From Azoarcus_F sp036734105 (lineage in GTDB: Bacteria > Pseudomonadota > Gammaproteobacteria > Burkholderiales > Rhodocyclaceae), in the NCBI GenBank assembly GCA_036734105.1, contig DAIMZH010000072.1, positions 1 through 13,276 of the forward strand: a DNA stretch of 13,276 nucleotides, read 5' to 3'. The first letter of the stretch is position 1. Each line of letters opens with the position of its first letter. Below, piece by piece: positions 1 through 7,605 of the stretch. The position numbers were made by a program, and so were the translations under genes. The notes under the pieces were generated by a model. The model was not told the DNA's origin. It saw nothing but the letters and a program-made list of their open reading frames with translations, and made no database searches.

Positions 1-50
1 TCGACAAAATTCACCTGGCTGTCTGTGAGCACAACATTACGGGTTGGCAT
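1..50 (-). CDS. Type II toxin-antitoxin antitoxin, ParD-like (5' fragment)
   Basis: Only the first 16 codons are inside the window; the gene continues past the left edge. The reading starts at the ATG at 50-48 and gives MPTRNVVLTDSQVNFV. This matches the typical N-terminus of ParD/CopG-type antitoxins (RNVxLTxxQxxFV), the beta strand of a ribbon-helix-helix DNA-binding fold. The start is supported by a strong purine-rich ribosome binding site (AGGAGAGGAAG) directly before the ATG. Known members bind and neutralise a RelE/ParE-type toxin encoded just downstream, and repress their own promoter. The toxin gene would lie outside the window to the left, so this cannot be confirmed here. The call rests on a short N-terminus and is moderately sure. 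Confidence 0.65.
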   Translation of the reverse strand, partial: MPTRNVVLTDSQVNFV

Positions 51-166
51 CTTCCTCTCCTGATCCGACTCTATGTCATATTCTGCCAAGCTGCCTGAAG
101 CGAAGCAAATCCCCTTACCGTTCGCCCCCTTTCTTCGCTCGGATAAGCGCCGCAAGTCAAGACACC

Positions 167-1063
167 TCAACGCCGCAAGGCATTCGCCATCCAGATACCC
201 AGCCCGACCAATACCAGCGCGACCAGCACGCCAGGGGTGACGGCTTCACCCAGAAACAACACACCAGCCAACACCCCCATTACAGGGGTCAGAAAAGAGA
301 ACGACGACAAACGCGTGGCGGGATAGTGCCGCATCAGCCAGAACCACACCAGATAGCTGCTGGAGGCCACCACAAACACCTGAAACGCCAGGCTGGCCCA
401 TATCAGCGGCGTGGGCGCAAACACACCGGGTTCACCAAGCAGCCAGGCCAGTAATGGCAAGGCCAGCGCCGATACCCCCAACTGATACAGCAGAATCTTT
501 TCGGCCGAAGTGCGCACCAGCGCGCTGGCCTTGATCACCAGCGTGGTGGCAGCCCACAGCACTGCAGCCAGCAGAATCATCAGATCGCCAATCCAGGCCT
601 TTTCCGGCGCGCTGCCCAGGTTGTCGCCAAACAACACCACCACCCCGGCAAACGCCAGCGCCATACCAATCCATTGCGCCCGCCGCATGCGCTCGTGGGG
701 CAGCAGCCAGATTGCGCCGAGCGCCACAAAAAACGGCGCGGTGTACAGAAAGATCACGCTGCGCGAAGCGTCGGTGTATTCCAGGCCGACATAGATCAGC
801 GCAAACTCACCGGCAAACAACAAACCAGCAATCACGCCCGGCCAAAAGCTGCCGTCCCGCGTGCCCAGCTTGACACCACGCAAGCGCGCCCACAACAGCA
901 CCAGCACAAAAGCGCCAATCGAGCGCAAACCTGCCTGAAAGACCGGCGATATGCCTGCGTTGGCCACCTTGACCACCACCTGCTGCAAACCAAAGACGGT
1001 GCACAACACCACCATCAGCCCGACCGCCAGCCGGTCGAGCTCGGTACGGGAATCCGGCGGCAT
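167..1063 (-). CDS. EamA/DMT-family inner-membrane transporter
   Basis: Protein of 298 residues made almost entirely of hydrophobic helices, consistent with the ten-helix, two-EamA-repeat architecture of the drug/metabolite transporter superfamily. The first repeat begins around residue 10 (GLMVVLCTVFGLQQVVVK) and ends near the VVVLFGDNLGS segment. The second starts at GDLMILLAAVLWAATTLVIK and finishes with SSFSFLTPVMGVLAGVLFLGE, the typical last-pair EamA signature. Family members export or import small metabolites such as amino acids and nucleotides; the substrate cannot be read from sequence. It is the last gene of the gshA-gshB-apbE block. The ATG at 1063 lies one nucleotide past the apbE stop, so translational coupling is likely. 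A TTG three codons upstream (1072) is an alternative start, but the ATG is preferred. No terminator is evident downstream. Confidence 0.9.
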   Translation of the reverse strand: MPPDSRTELDRLAVGLMVVLCTVFGLQQVVVKVANAGISPVFQAGLRSIGAFVLVLLWARLRGVKLGTRDGSFWPGVIAGLLFAGEFALIYVGLEYTDASRSVIFLYTAPFFVALGAIWLLPHERMRRAQWIGMALAFAGVVVLFGDNLGSAPEKAWIGDLMILLAAVLWAATTLVIKASALVRTSAEKILLYQLGVSALALPLLAWLLGEPGVFAPTPLIWASLAFQVFVVASSSYLVWFWLMRHYPATRLSSFSFLTPVMGVLAGVLFLGEAVTPGVLVALVLVGLGIWMANALRR

Positions 1064-1064
1064 A

Positions 1065-2111
1065 TCAGTCAACCACCACCACCGGACGCAAGTCCGATGG
1101 TATCTGCACGCGTGCGCGCATCTCGCGGGTCAGCTCCAGGGTGCCGTCCGCACCCACCCGCATCACATGCGCTATGTCATAGCGACTGGTGTGCGCCTGC
1201 CAGTCATCGCCCGCGATGAAGGGCGATTTGCTGGTGCCATCGGACCAGGTGCCAGCGTTTTGTCGTGGGGTAACCAGCACGGTCAGCGACTGGGTGCCAC
1301 GCGCAGGCAAGCCTGTACGCGGATCGAGCAGGTGTGAAAAGCGTTCGCCATCAAGCTCGAAGAAGCGCTGGTAGTCGCCCGAGGTGCCGATGGCCTCGCC
1401 GTCATACAGCGGTAATGTGGCCATTGGCCGGGGTTCGCGCGGGTGCTGAATACCCAGGCGCCACGGTGTTCCGCCCTTGGAGCCCAGCGCCATGACATTG
1501 CCGCCGATGTTGATCAACGCGTCGTTTATACCCTTGGCCCGCAACAAGGTGGCGGCGCGATCCAGAGCATAGCCTTTGGCATAGCCGCCCAGGTCTATCT
1601 GCACCATGGGGTTGCGGCTGCTCACCGTGGTGCCTTCAATCGACACATCGGCCATGCTTGGCCTGGCATGCAGAATCGCAGCAATGGCCTCCGCATCTGG
1701 CCGAAACGGCTCAAACTCTTCGTCATGAAAACCCCACAGCGCAATCAGGCGTCCCAGTGCCGGGTCGAACAGATAGTCGCCTTGTTCAGCCATACGCTTG
1801 GCGTCCTGCAAAAGTGCCGCAAGCTCTGCCGACACGGTGGCGCTTTCACCGCGTGCCAGCGCCTCGTTGAGTGCGGTCAGTTCGGACGGCTTCCAGGCGT
1901 GAAAGGCGTGGTGCAGCCGGTCGAACTCACGCAACACCTCGCCCATGGCCGCAGCCGCCTTGTCCTGCGACTTGCCGTAAACCGTCAGATCGACCCGGGT
2001 GCCAAAGACATAGGCTTCCTGATGAAAAAGCTGTGGCTGAGAACAACCAGACACAAACGCCACTGCCAGCGCGGCCAGCAGCCAGCGCCCTGCCAACACC
2101 ATGGGAATCAT
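1065..2111 (-). CDS. apbE: FAD:protein FMN transferase (ApbE), lipoprotein
   Basis: Protein of 348 residues. The N-terminus is a lipoprotein signal: hydrophobic stretch WLLAALAVAF followed by lipobox VSGC with the acylated cysteine at residue 23, so the enzyme is exported and membrane-tethered. ApbE signatures follow in order: QIDLGGYAKGYALDRA (about 171-186), INIGGNVMALG (200-210), GTSGDYQRFF (242-251) and SHLLDPRTGLPA (259-270). The family transfers FMN from FAD to a threonine of target proteins such as NqrB/NqrC or RnfG/RnfD and other flavinylated electron carriers. No such target is in the window. The start is the ATG at 2111, which overlaps the gshB stop as ATGA. A GTG at 2117 and an ATG at 2102 are alternatives that keep the signal peptide. 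The C-terminal 70 residues are more divergent than the core. Confidence 0.93.
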   Translation of the reverse strand: MIPMVLAGRWLLAALAVAFVSGCSQPQLFHQEAYVFGTRVDLTVYGKSQDKAAAAMGEVLREFDRLHHAFHAWKPSELTALNEALARGESATVSAELAALLQDAKRMAEQGDYLFDPALGRLIALWGFHDEEFEPFRPDAEAIAAILHARPSMADVSIEGTTVSSRNPMVQIDLGGYAKGYALDRAATLLRAKGINDALINIGGNVMALGSKGGTPWRLGIQHPREPRPMATLPLYDGEAIGTSGDYQRFFELDGERFSHLLDPRTGLPARGTQSLTVLVTPRQNAGTWSDGTSKSPFIAGDDWQAHTSRYDIAHVMRVGADGTLELTREMRARVQIPSDLRPVVVVD

Positions 2112-3049
2112 GCGCACGCCTGTTCCAGCTTGTCCACAAACAACGATGCTACCGAAAAGCCGGTTTGCGCCTCAATCTCGACAAAGCAGGTCGGGCTGGT
2201 GACATTGATCTCGGTGAGATGCCCACCTATCACGTCCAGCCCAACCACCAGCAAGCCACGCGCCCATAGAACAGGGGCCAGATACTCGGCAATGTCGCGC
2301 TCCCGTTCGGTCAGCGGCATGGCGACTCCACGACCACCGGCAGCCAGGTTGCCGCGAGTTTCACCCGCCTTGGGAATACGCGCCAACGCAAACGGCACCA
2401 CCTCACCGCCAATTATCAACACCCGCTTATCACCTTCGGCAATGGCAGGCAGATAGCGCTGCGCCATGATGGTGCGCAGTCCCTCATGGGTCAGTGTCTC
2501 GATGATGACGTTGCGGTTGGGGTCATCGGCCCGTACCCGAAATATCTGGCTGCCGCCCATGCCGTCCAGCGGCTTGAGTACCACGTCGCCATGCTCGTCG
2601 ATAAAGGCCTGGACGCCCGCCGCGTCGCGCGACACCAGCGTCGGCGTGGTGAACTGCGGAAACTCGGCAATGGCCAGTTTTTCGGAGTGGTCGCGGATGG
2701 CGCGCGGGTGATTGAACACCCTCGCGCCGCACGCCTCGGCACGTTCCAGCAGCCAGGTGGCAGTCACGTATTCAAAGTCGAAGGGCGGATCCTGCCGCAT
2801 CACCACAGCGTCAAAATCGCTCAGGGCGCGCAACTCGGCATCAGCCGCCGAATACCACGCGGCGTCATCGTCGCTGAGCGACAAAAGCTGCGCCTGGGCA
2901 TGCACACCCTCCTGAGACCACGACAAGCTCTCGCGCACGATGGCATGAACCGCGTGCCCCCGGCGTGCTGCCTCGCGCATCATGGCAATGCTGGAATCTT
3001 TATAAGGTTTCAGCGCGGCGAGCGGGTCGAGAATAAAGGCAAATTCCAT
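2108..3049 (-). CDS. gshB: Glutathione synthetase
   Basis: Protein of 313 residues, close to the 316 of E. coli GshB and similar along its length. It ligates glycine to gamma-glutamylcysteine with ATP, the second step of glutathione synthesis, in the cytoplasm. Visible signatures: N-terminal FILDPLAALKPYKDSS, the MRQDPPFDFEYVTATWLLE substrate-domain segment (84-102), the ATP-grasp part VVLKPLDGMGGSQIFRV (156-172), the small loop ARIPKAGETRGNLAAGGRG (223-241) and the metal-binding LTEINVTSPTC (278-288). The ATG at 3049 has a GGAG seven bases upstream. It follows gshA by 14 bp and overlaps apbE by 4 bp, placing it inside the operon. No anomaly was seen. Confidence 0.97.
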   Translation of the reverse strand: MEFAFILDPLAALKPYKDSSIAMMREAARRGHAVHAIVRESLSWSQEGVHAQAQLLSLSDDDAAWYSAADAELRALSDFDAVVMRQDPPFDFEYVTATWLLERAEACGARVFNHPRAIRDHSEKLAIAEFPQFTTPTLVSRDAAGVQAFIDEHGDVVLKPLDGMGGSQIFRVRADDPNRNVIIETLTHEGLRTIMAQRYLPAIAEGDKRVLIIGGEVVPFALARIPKAGETRGNLAAGGRGVAMPLTERERDIAEYLAPVLWARGLLVVGLDVIGGHLTEINVTSPTCFVEIEAQTGFSVASLFVDKLEQACA

Positions 3050-3063
3050 GTCTGCGCTCCGGC

Positions 3064-4359
3064 TCAGGCCGCGTCTTCCAGCGCAAGCGGTGCGCCCTCT
3101 TCAATCTCCACCGAGGCCGCCAACAAGGCCAGTCGCGCCACCACACCATACGCATAAAACCGGTTGGGCGGTGCATCCGGCCCTTGTCCGGCATCAGGCA
3201 GACTGCAGCAGGTGTCAAAGGCCAGCGGTTTGAAGTGCATGCCCGGCGCATTCAGGTTCTCGTCGCGCCCACGTTCGGTGTGCACCCGGTAAAAGCCGCC
3301 CACCACGTAGTGGTCCATCATGTACACAACCGGCTCAGCCACGGCGTTATCTACCGTCTCGAAGGTGTGCACACCTTCCTGAATGATCACCTCGTGGACT
3401 TCCAGCCCTTCCTTGACCACCGCCATCTTGTTGCGCTGCTTGCGGTTCAGCCCCTTCACCTCGGAAGCATCCTTGACCGTCATCACGCCCATGCCGTAGG
3501 TGCCGGCATCGGCCTTGACCACCACAAACGGCGTCTCGTTCACTTCGTACTCGCGGTATTTTTCGCGGATGGTCGTCAGCAGACTGTCCACCTGCGCCGC
3601 CAGACACTCCTCACCGCTGCGGTCCTTGAAGTCAATCTGCCCACACACACCAAAGGCAGGACTGATCCGCCACGGGTCAATGCCGATCACGTCGGCAAAC
3701 TCTTTGGCCACGCGTTCGTAGGCATCGGCATGACGGGACTTGCGTCGGCTATGCCAGCCTGCATGCAGCGGCGGAATCAACCACTGCTCATGCAGGTCAC
3801 GCAACTGCGACGGCACACCGGCCGACAAATCGTTGTTGAGCAGGATGGCACAAGGGTCGAAACCAGCCAGCCCCAGGCGTCCCCCACGGCGCTGCAAGGG
3901 CTCCAGCGTCAAGGCGTCGCCATTATCCAGCGCAATCTGTGTGGCCTCGGTGATCTCGGGCAACAGGCTGCCAAGGCGGACGTTCAGGCCGGCACGCTGC
4001 AGAATACGCACCAACTGCGCCACGTTCTTGAGGTAGAACTGGTTGCGAGTGTGGTTTTCCGGAATCAACAGCAGATTGCGCGCCTCTGGACAGATGCGCT
4101 CAACCGCTGCCTGCGCTGCCTGCACGCACAACGGCATGAAGGGGTCGTTCAGGTTGTTGAAGCCACCAGGAAAAAGGTTGAGATCGACTGGCGCGAGCTT
4201 GAAACCAGAATTGCGCAGGTCGGTCGAGCCGTAAAACGGCGGTGTATGCTCAAGCCACTGAGCACGCATCCACTGTTCGATTTCGGTGACATTGTCGAGA
4301 AACCGCTTTTCCAACTCCAGCAAAGGGCCGGTCAGGGCGGTGGTCAGATGAGGAACCAT
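3064..4359 (-). CDS. gshA: Glutamate-cysteine ligase (proteobacterial Acidithiobacillus-type)
   Basis: Protein of 431 residues that resembles the small glutamate-cysteine ligase family first defined in Acidithiobacillus ferrooxidans (TIGR02049-type), not the E. coli or plant-type GshA. It joins glutamate and cysteine with ATP, the first and usually limiting step of glutathione synthesis. Recognisable blocks: YGSTDLRNSGFKLAPVDLNL with FPGGFNNL (43-70), IPENHTRNQFYLKNV (99-113), the NNDLSAGVP segment (175-183) and VVVKADAGTYGMGVMTV (279-295), a glycine-rich ATP-site-like stretch. The start is the ATG at 4359; its upstream ribosome binding site is weak. A TTG at 4401 would add 14 residues that look unlike the family. 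It heads the gshA-gshB-apbE-eamA block; the direct neighbour gshB confirms the pathway. The DNA methyltransferase gene ends 65 bp upstream, so read-through is possible. Confidence 0.94.
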   Translation of the reverse strand: MVPHLTTALTGPLLELEKRFLDNVTEIEQWMRAQWLEHTPPFYGSTDLRNSGFKLAPVDLNLFPGGFNNLNDPFMPLCVQAAQAAVERICPEARNLLLIPENHTRNQFYLKNVAQLVRILQRAGLNVRLGSLLPEITEATQIALDNGDALTLEPLQRRGGRLGLAGFDPCAILLNNDLSAGVPSQLRDLHEQWLIPPLHAGWHSRRKSRHADAYERVAKEFADVIGIDPWRISPAFGVCGQIDFKDRSGEECLAAQVDSLLTTIREKYREYEVNETPFVVVKADAGTYGMGVMTVKDASEVKGLNRKQRNKMAVVKEGLEVHEVIIQEGVHTFETVDNAVAEPVVYMMDHYVVGGFYRVHTERGRDENLNAPGMHFKPLAFDTCCSLPDAGQGPDAPPNRFYAYGVVARLALLAASVEIEEGAPLALEDAA

Positions 4360-4424
4360 AGTTACTATCTCAAAAAGAGCACGCAGGTTTGCCACGCGCA
4401 AATCGGAATGTTACACCACCGACC

Positions 4425-5681
4425 TCAGTCCGGCAGCCAGCACTCAAAGTTTCGCGGCAATGGAGAATTCTCAAGGCTTCGCTGGGTAAACAGAAAACGC
4501 CTATCACAGACAAAGCCCAACTCGGCCCAGTCCACCGCATTCAGCGCCGCAGCCAACGCTGCCGCGTCGGCATCCGCCCGGTGCGGAAACACCGCCAGCA
4601 CCGCGCCATCATAGTGCTGGCAGTCGTGGGTAAAAAACGGTGTTGTCGCGCGCGTCTTGCCGTTAACGTAAATACGCGGGCGATCCGTCTGATGATAACC
4701 CCTGCCCCATTGCCACCAATTGCTATCGTCAAATGGCCGGATGCCACGTGCAATCAGGCGCTGACGATACGGCAGCAAGGCTGCTGGCGCCGACTCACCC
4801 GGCTCACACCACAGCATACGCCGGGTTTGTCCGGTGCGAACGGTCGCCGCGCACACGAAGTCACGGTTTCCGATGCGCTCATCCGCGTAGATGTCGTCCG
4901 CGCCGGACACCGCCCCCACCTTTACATAAGCAATCTGCGACAAGCGCAACGGGTAGTCCTGGCGAGCAAACATCAGATGGCCAGCGCACTCCACCAGCGT
5001 GCGCGGCTGCCAGTCCGGTTGCACCAGGCGCTCGGCAACCCGGTCGCTACTGCCCAGTTCAGCCAGCCGCAAGCTGCGCTCATGCAAGTCTTTCTCAAAG
5101 CGCCAGATCAAACAGTTGGGCACGGCATCCGGAAACACCCTTGCGTCGCCCAGTTCAATGACATCGGTCAGCGTGCCCTGCTCCAGCAGCAGCTTGTTGA
5201 GCTTGACGGCAGAGCTCGCTTTCAGAAAATCGCGCGGCGTGATGAAAATCAGCTCGCCACCCGGCTTGAGGTGACGCAGACACTTTTCGATAAAAAACAG
5301 ATAAAGATTTGAACGTGCGTCAAACAGGCTGGAATTGAGCCGCTGGCGCGTGCTTGGCGCAATATCCTGGAAGCGCACATAGGGCGGATTGCCGATGATG
5401 GTGTCAAAACGCTCGGACTCCGGGTAGGCAAAAAAGTCCATGTTGAGCGCACCGGCCGGGCACTGCGCCGGGTCTATCTCTATGCCTACCGCCTGCGGCA
5501 GATGACGCAGGAAAGCGCCGTCGCCACAAGCAGGCTCCAGCACTCGGCCATGCCTGCGGCGCAGCGCCAGCATGGCGCGCACGACTGCGTCCGGCGTAAA
5601 TACCTGACCAAGGGCAGCCACATCGCGCAAAGGCAACTGGCCTTGTCGGACACTCTGCGAATCCGGGCTCAAGGGTTTCAT
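4425..5681 (-). CDS. Orphan N6-adenine-type DNA methyltransferase
   Basis: Protein of 418 residues with the motif order of gamma-class (TaqI/Eco57I-like) DNA methyltransferases. Motif X is GQVFTP (25-30), motif I (SAM binding) VLEPACGDGAF (47-57), motif II GIEID (66-70) and catalytic motif IV NPPY (98-101), within IIGNPPYVRF. A GGELIFITPRDFLKAS segment follows. The C-terminal half (about 210-418) would be the DNA target-recognition part. It contains an unusual WWQWGRGYHQTDRPRIYVNG stretch and then KTR...PFF. NPPY-type enzymes methylate adenine N6 (or cytosine N4) in DNA. At this length there is no room for a fused nuclease and no restriction gene is adjacent, so it looks solitary. An rRNA or tRNA target is less likely but not excluded. 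Start ATG 5681; a TTG one codon earlier is possible. Confidence 0.85.
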   Translation of the reverse strand: MKPLSPDSQSVRQGQLPLRDVAALGQVFTPDAVVRAMLALRRRHGRVLEPACGDGAFLRHLPQAVGIEIDPAQCPAGALNMDFFAYPESERFDTIIGNPPYVRFQDIAPSTRQRLNSSLFDARSNLYLFFIEKCLRHLKPGGELIFITPRDFLKASSAVKLNKLLLEQGTLTDVIELGDARVFPDAVPNCLIWRFEKDLHERSLRLAELGSSDRVAERLVQPDWQPRTLVECAGHLMFARQDYPLRLSQIAYVKVGAVSGADDIYADERIGNRDFVCAATVRTGQTRRMLWCEPGESAPAALLPYRQRLIARGIRPFDDSNWWQWGRGYHQTDRPRIYVNGKTRATTPFFTHDCQHYDGAVLAVFPHRADADAAALAAALNAVDWAELGFVCDRRFLFTQRSLENSPLPRNFECWLPD

Positions 5682-5842
5682 CAAAAATCAGACCGCCTGA
5701 CAGGGAAAGGCCGGAGTGTAGCGCAAGCGCCCGCGCTGCGCTGCCGACTGCACATGCAAGCGAGCGCGCCTGTGGCTGAGGGGTTGGCGCGACAACCATG
5801 GCACACGGGACTCGCGTCCATCAGTGACGCAAAAACCCTTGG

Positions 5843-6598
5843 TCACGGTGCCGTCTCAAGCACCAGTTCCACCCGACGGTTGAGTGCACGACCTTCGGCG
5901 TTGATGTTGCTTGCCAGCGGGCGGGTTTCGGCAAAGCCGGTGGCGCGCAAACGCACTGGCTCCACACCTGCGGCAGCCAGCCTGCGCACCACGCTGGACG
6001 CACGCGCCGAGGACAACTCCCAGTTTGACGGAAAGCGTGCAGTGCTGATCGGCAGGTCATCGGTATGCCCTTCCACCGCAATCCGGTAATAACCCTCTTG
6101 CAACACCTCAGCCAGACGATCGATCAGCGCCTCACCGGGAGCGCTCAGGTCGGCCTGCCCGGAAGCAAACAGAATCTCATTGCTGATGCGAAGATTGACG
6201 CTGCCTTCGGTCACAAACACCCCGACATCGTCGCCCAGGCCTTCGATCAGCAGACTGTCAAATTCTTCGGCCTCCACGGCTTCGCCGTCTTCAGGCAGTG
6301 TGCCAGACAACTGTTGCGGCTCCTGCTCTGCTGCCGGTAAGGCTTCAAGCAGACCAGGCGAGCCTTCAAGCACATGCGCATCGGCTGGATGCGGATCATG
6401 AAACGGTTCTGGAACAGTGACACCAGGCAAACGATTGGAAAAAGTGAGCAACACCACCAACATCACCAACAACAGGGTCATCACATCAAGATAGACCATG
6501 AGCCAGTTTTCTTCTTCGCGCTCGGCTGGCGGGTCAACATGCCAATGCGCATAGCGCCCTGCTGCCAGACCGGACTGAAGACGATTCCCGTCAGTCAT
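5843..6598 (-). CDS. motB: Flagellar stator protein MotB (OmpA-like domain)
   Basis: Protein of 251 residues. A short charged cytoplasmic tail (1-31) precedes one membrane helix, WLMVYLDVMTLLLVMLVVLL (32-51). This helix carries the ion-binding aspartate D38 in the DxMTLLL context typical of MotB/PomB. A linker rich in Pro, Glu and Ala (55-115) leads to a C-terminal OmpA/MotB peptidoglycan-binding domain (about 135-251). That domain has ILFASGQADL, VEGHTDDLPI (175-184), NWELSSARA (192-200) and NRRVELVLE. With MotA it forms the ion-conducting stator anchored to the cell wall that drives flagellar rotation. The ATG overlaps the motA stop (ATGA), so the two are translationally coupled. A different motor using the same parts cannot be ruled out because no flagellar gene is nearby. 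Confidence 0.93.
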   Translation of the reverse strand: MTDGNRLQSGLAAGRYAHWHVDPPAEREEENWLMVYLDVMTLLLVMLVVLLTFSNRLPGVTVPEPFHDPHPADAHVLEGSPGLLEALPAAEQEPQQLSGTLPEDGEAVEAEEFDSLLIEGLGDDVGVFVTEGSVNLRISNEILFASGQADLSAPGEALIDRLAEVLQEGYYRIAVEGHTDDLPISTARFPSNWELSSARASSVVRRLAAAGVEPVRLRATGFAETRPLASNINAEGRALNRRVELVLETAP

Positions 6599-7413
6599 AA
6601 GGGCCTGCCGCCAGCTCTGCTGGAGCGGGGTTTGCGAGTGCCACCATCATGAATTTCATCGTCGTAATGCGCCATGAAGGACTTGAGGGTTTCGCGCATT
6701 AGAGACGGGCTGCGCTTTTCGCACATCATGGAGATGCCCTGCATGATCATGTTCATCAACACCACGCGCTGCTCTGTGCGACGCTCAAGCTTGACCGCTA
6801 CAGGCTTGAAGATCAGGTTGGCCAGCAGCACACCGTAAAAGGTCGTCATGAGCGCCACCGCCATGTGCGGCCCAATGATCGACAGGTCGCCCGCCTCCAT
6901 GACGAACATCAGGTTGATCAGACCAACCAGCGTACCAACCATGCCAAAAGCCGGAGCATAGCCAGCCATCACCCTGAACAGTTGCGCCTCGGCATGCTCG
7001 CGCGCGCGCAGTCGCGAAATGCGCCACTGCATCAAGTCAAGGATATCCTGCTCTGGTGTCAGGTCTATGACCAACTGGACACCGGTTCGCAGATAGGGGT
7101 TTTGCACCCGGTTCAGCGCCTGCTCCACCGCGCGCACATCGCCCTTCATCCACAGCCGGGAAATGGCGATCAGCTCTTCGATGTCACGCTGGGTATAGAG
7201 TTGCTCGTTGCGCAAAACCGTGCGAAACAGCCCGAACACACGCAGCACTTCGCGCAGCGGATAGCTGATGAAGGTGGCCGCCAGGGTGCCACCCAACACC
7301 AGCGCCAGCCCCGGCAAATTGAGAAAGGCAGTCGGCTCCTCAGCCGCAAAGACCAGCACAAGGCCCAGCATGGACAAGCCAGCCAACATGCCGATCAGCG
7401 TTGAAGGGTTCAT
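6595..7413 (-). CDS. motA: Flagellar stator protein MotA (PomA-like)
   Basis: Protein of 272 residues with four membrane helices at about 5-23, 33-52, 150-172 and 182-203 and a long cytoplasmic loop between helices 2 and 3. Family blocks: LNLPGLALVLGGTLAATFIS (31-50), GYAPAFGMVGTLVGLINLM (151-169) and MAVALMTTFYGVLLANLIF (184-202). The last two resemble PomA/MotC-type stators, including the threonines (near T161 and T190/T191) that are important for sodium use in Vibrio PomA. Sodium coupling is therefore possible but is only an inference. The ATG at 7413 is chosen over a TTG at 7419; AGGA lies 11 bases upstream of the ATG. It is first in a motA-motB transcript. No convincing flagellar-class (FliA) promoter was found in the 192 bp upstream. 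Confidence 0.93.
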   Translation of the reverse strand: MNPSTLIGMLAGLSMLGLVLVFAAEEPTAFLNLPGLALVLGGTLAATFISYPLREVLRVFGLFRTVLRNEQLYTQRDIEELIAISRLWMKGDVRAVEQALNRVQNPYLRTGVQLVIDLTPEQDILDLMQWRISRLRAREHAEAQLFRVMAGYAPAFGMVGTLVGLINLMFVMEAGDLSIIGPHMAVALMTTFYGVLLANLIFKPVAVKLERRTEQRVVLMNMIMQGISMMCEKRSPSLMRETLKSFMAHYDDEIHDGGTRKPRSSRAGGRPL

Positions 7414-7605
7414 GTGCAATGCAATCCTGAAGGCGTTCGTAAGCTTGGCGACCCGTCAGCCACAAGTCAGACTGACCACTTTGGCCATGTTAACCCAGCC
7501 ACCTGTCTGTGACACGATTTTTGCCCTCGCTCAATGCCCTGCACCGACCAGGCATGCCACAATTGCAGAATTCAAACCCGGTTGATATTGCCAAAACCTA
7601 CGCAC

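Noticed and set aside
1443..2456. A 337-codon plus-strand frame spanning apbE and gshB
   Set aside because: It crosses two confident genes on the other strand and has no domain-like sequence.
3184..4614. A 476-codon open frame on the plus strand opposite gshA
   Set aside because: It lies antisense to a clearly recognisable glutamate-cysteine ligase and has no known domain. Long antisense frames are expected from this codon bias.
4389..5312. A 307-codon plus-strand frame opposite the DNA methyltransferase
   Set aside because: The minus-strand protein has complete methyltransferase motifs, whereas this frame has Arg/Gln/Ala-rich composition without motifs.
7466..7476. GTCAG-A-CTGAC small palindrome upstream of motA
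   Set aside because: Five-base arms occur by chance often, and nothing else supports a site.
7420..7605. FliA (sigma-28) promoter before motA
   Set aside because: Only a loose CAAAGTGG-N11-like resemblance was found, and the -10 GCCGATAA part does not match.
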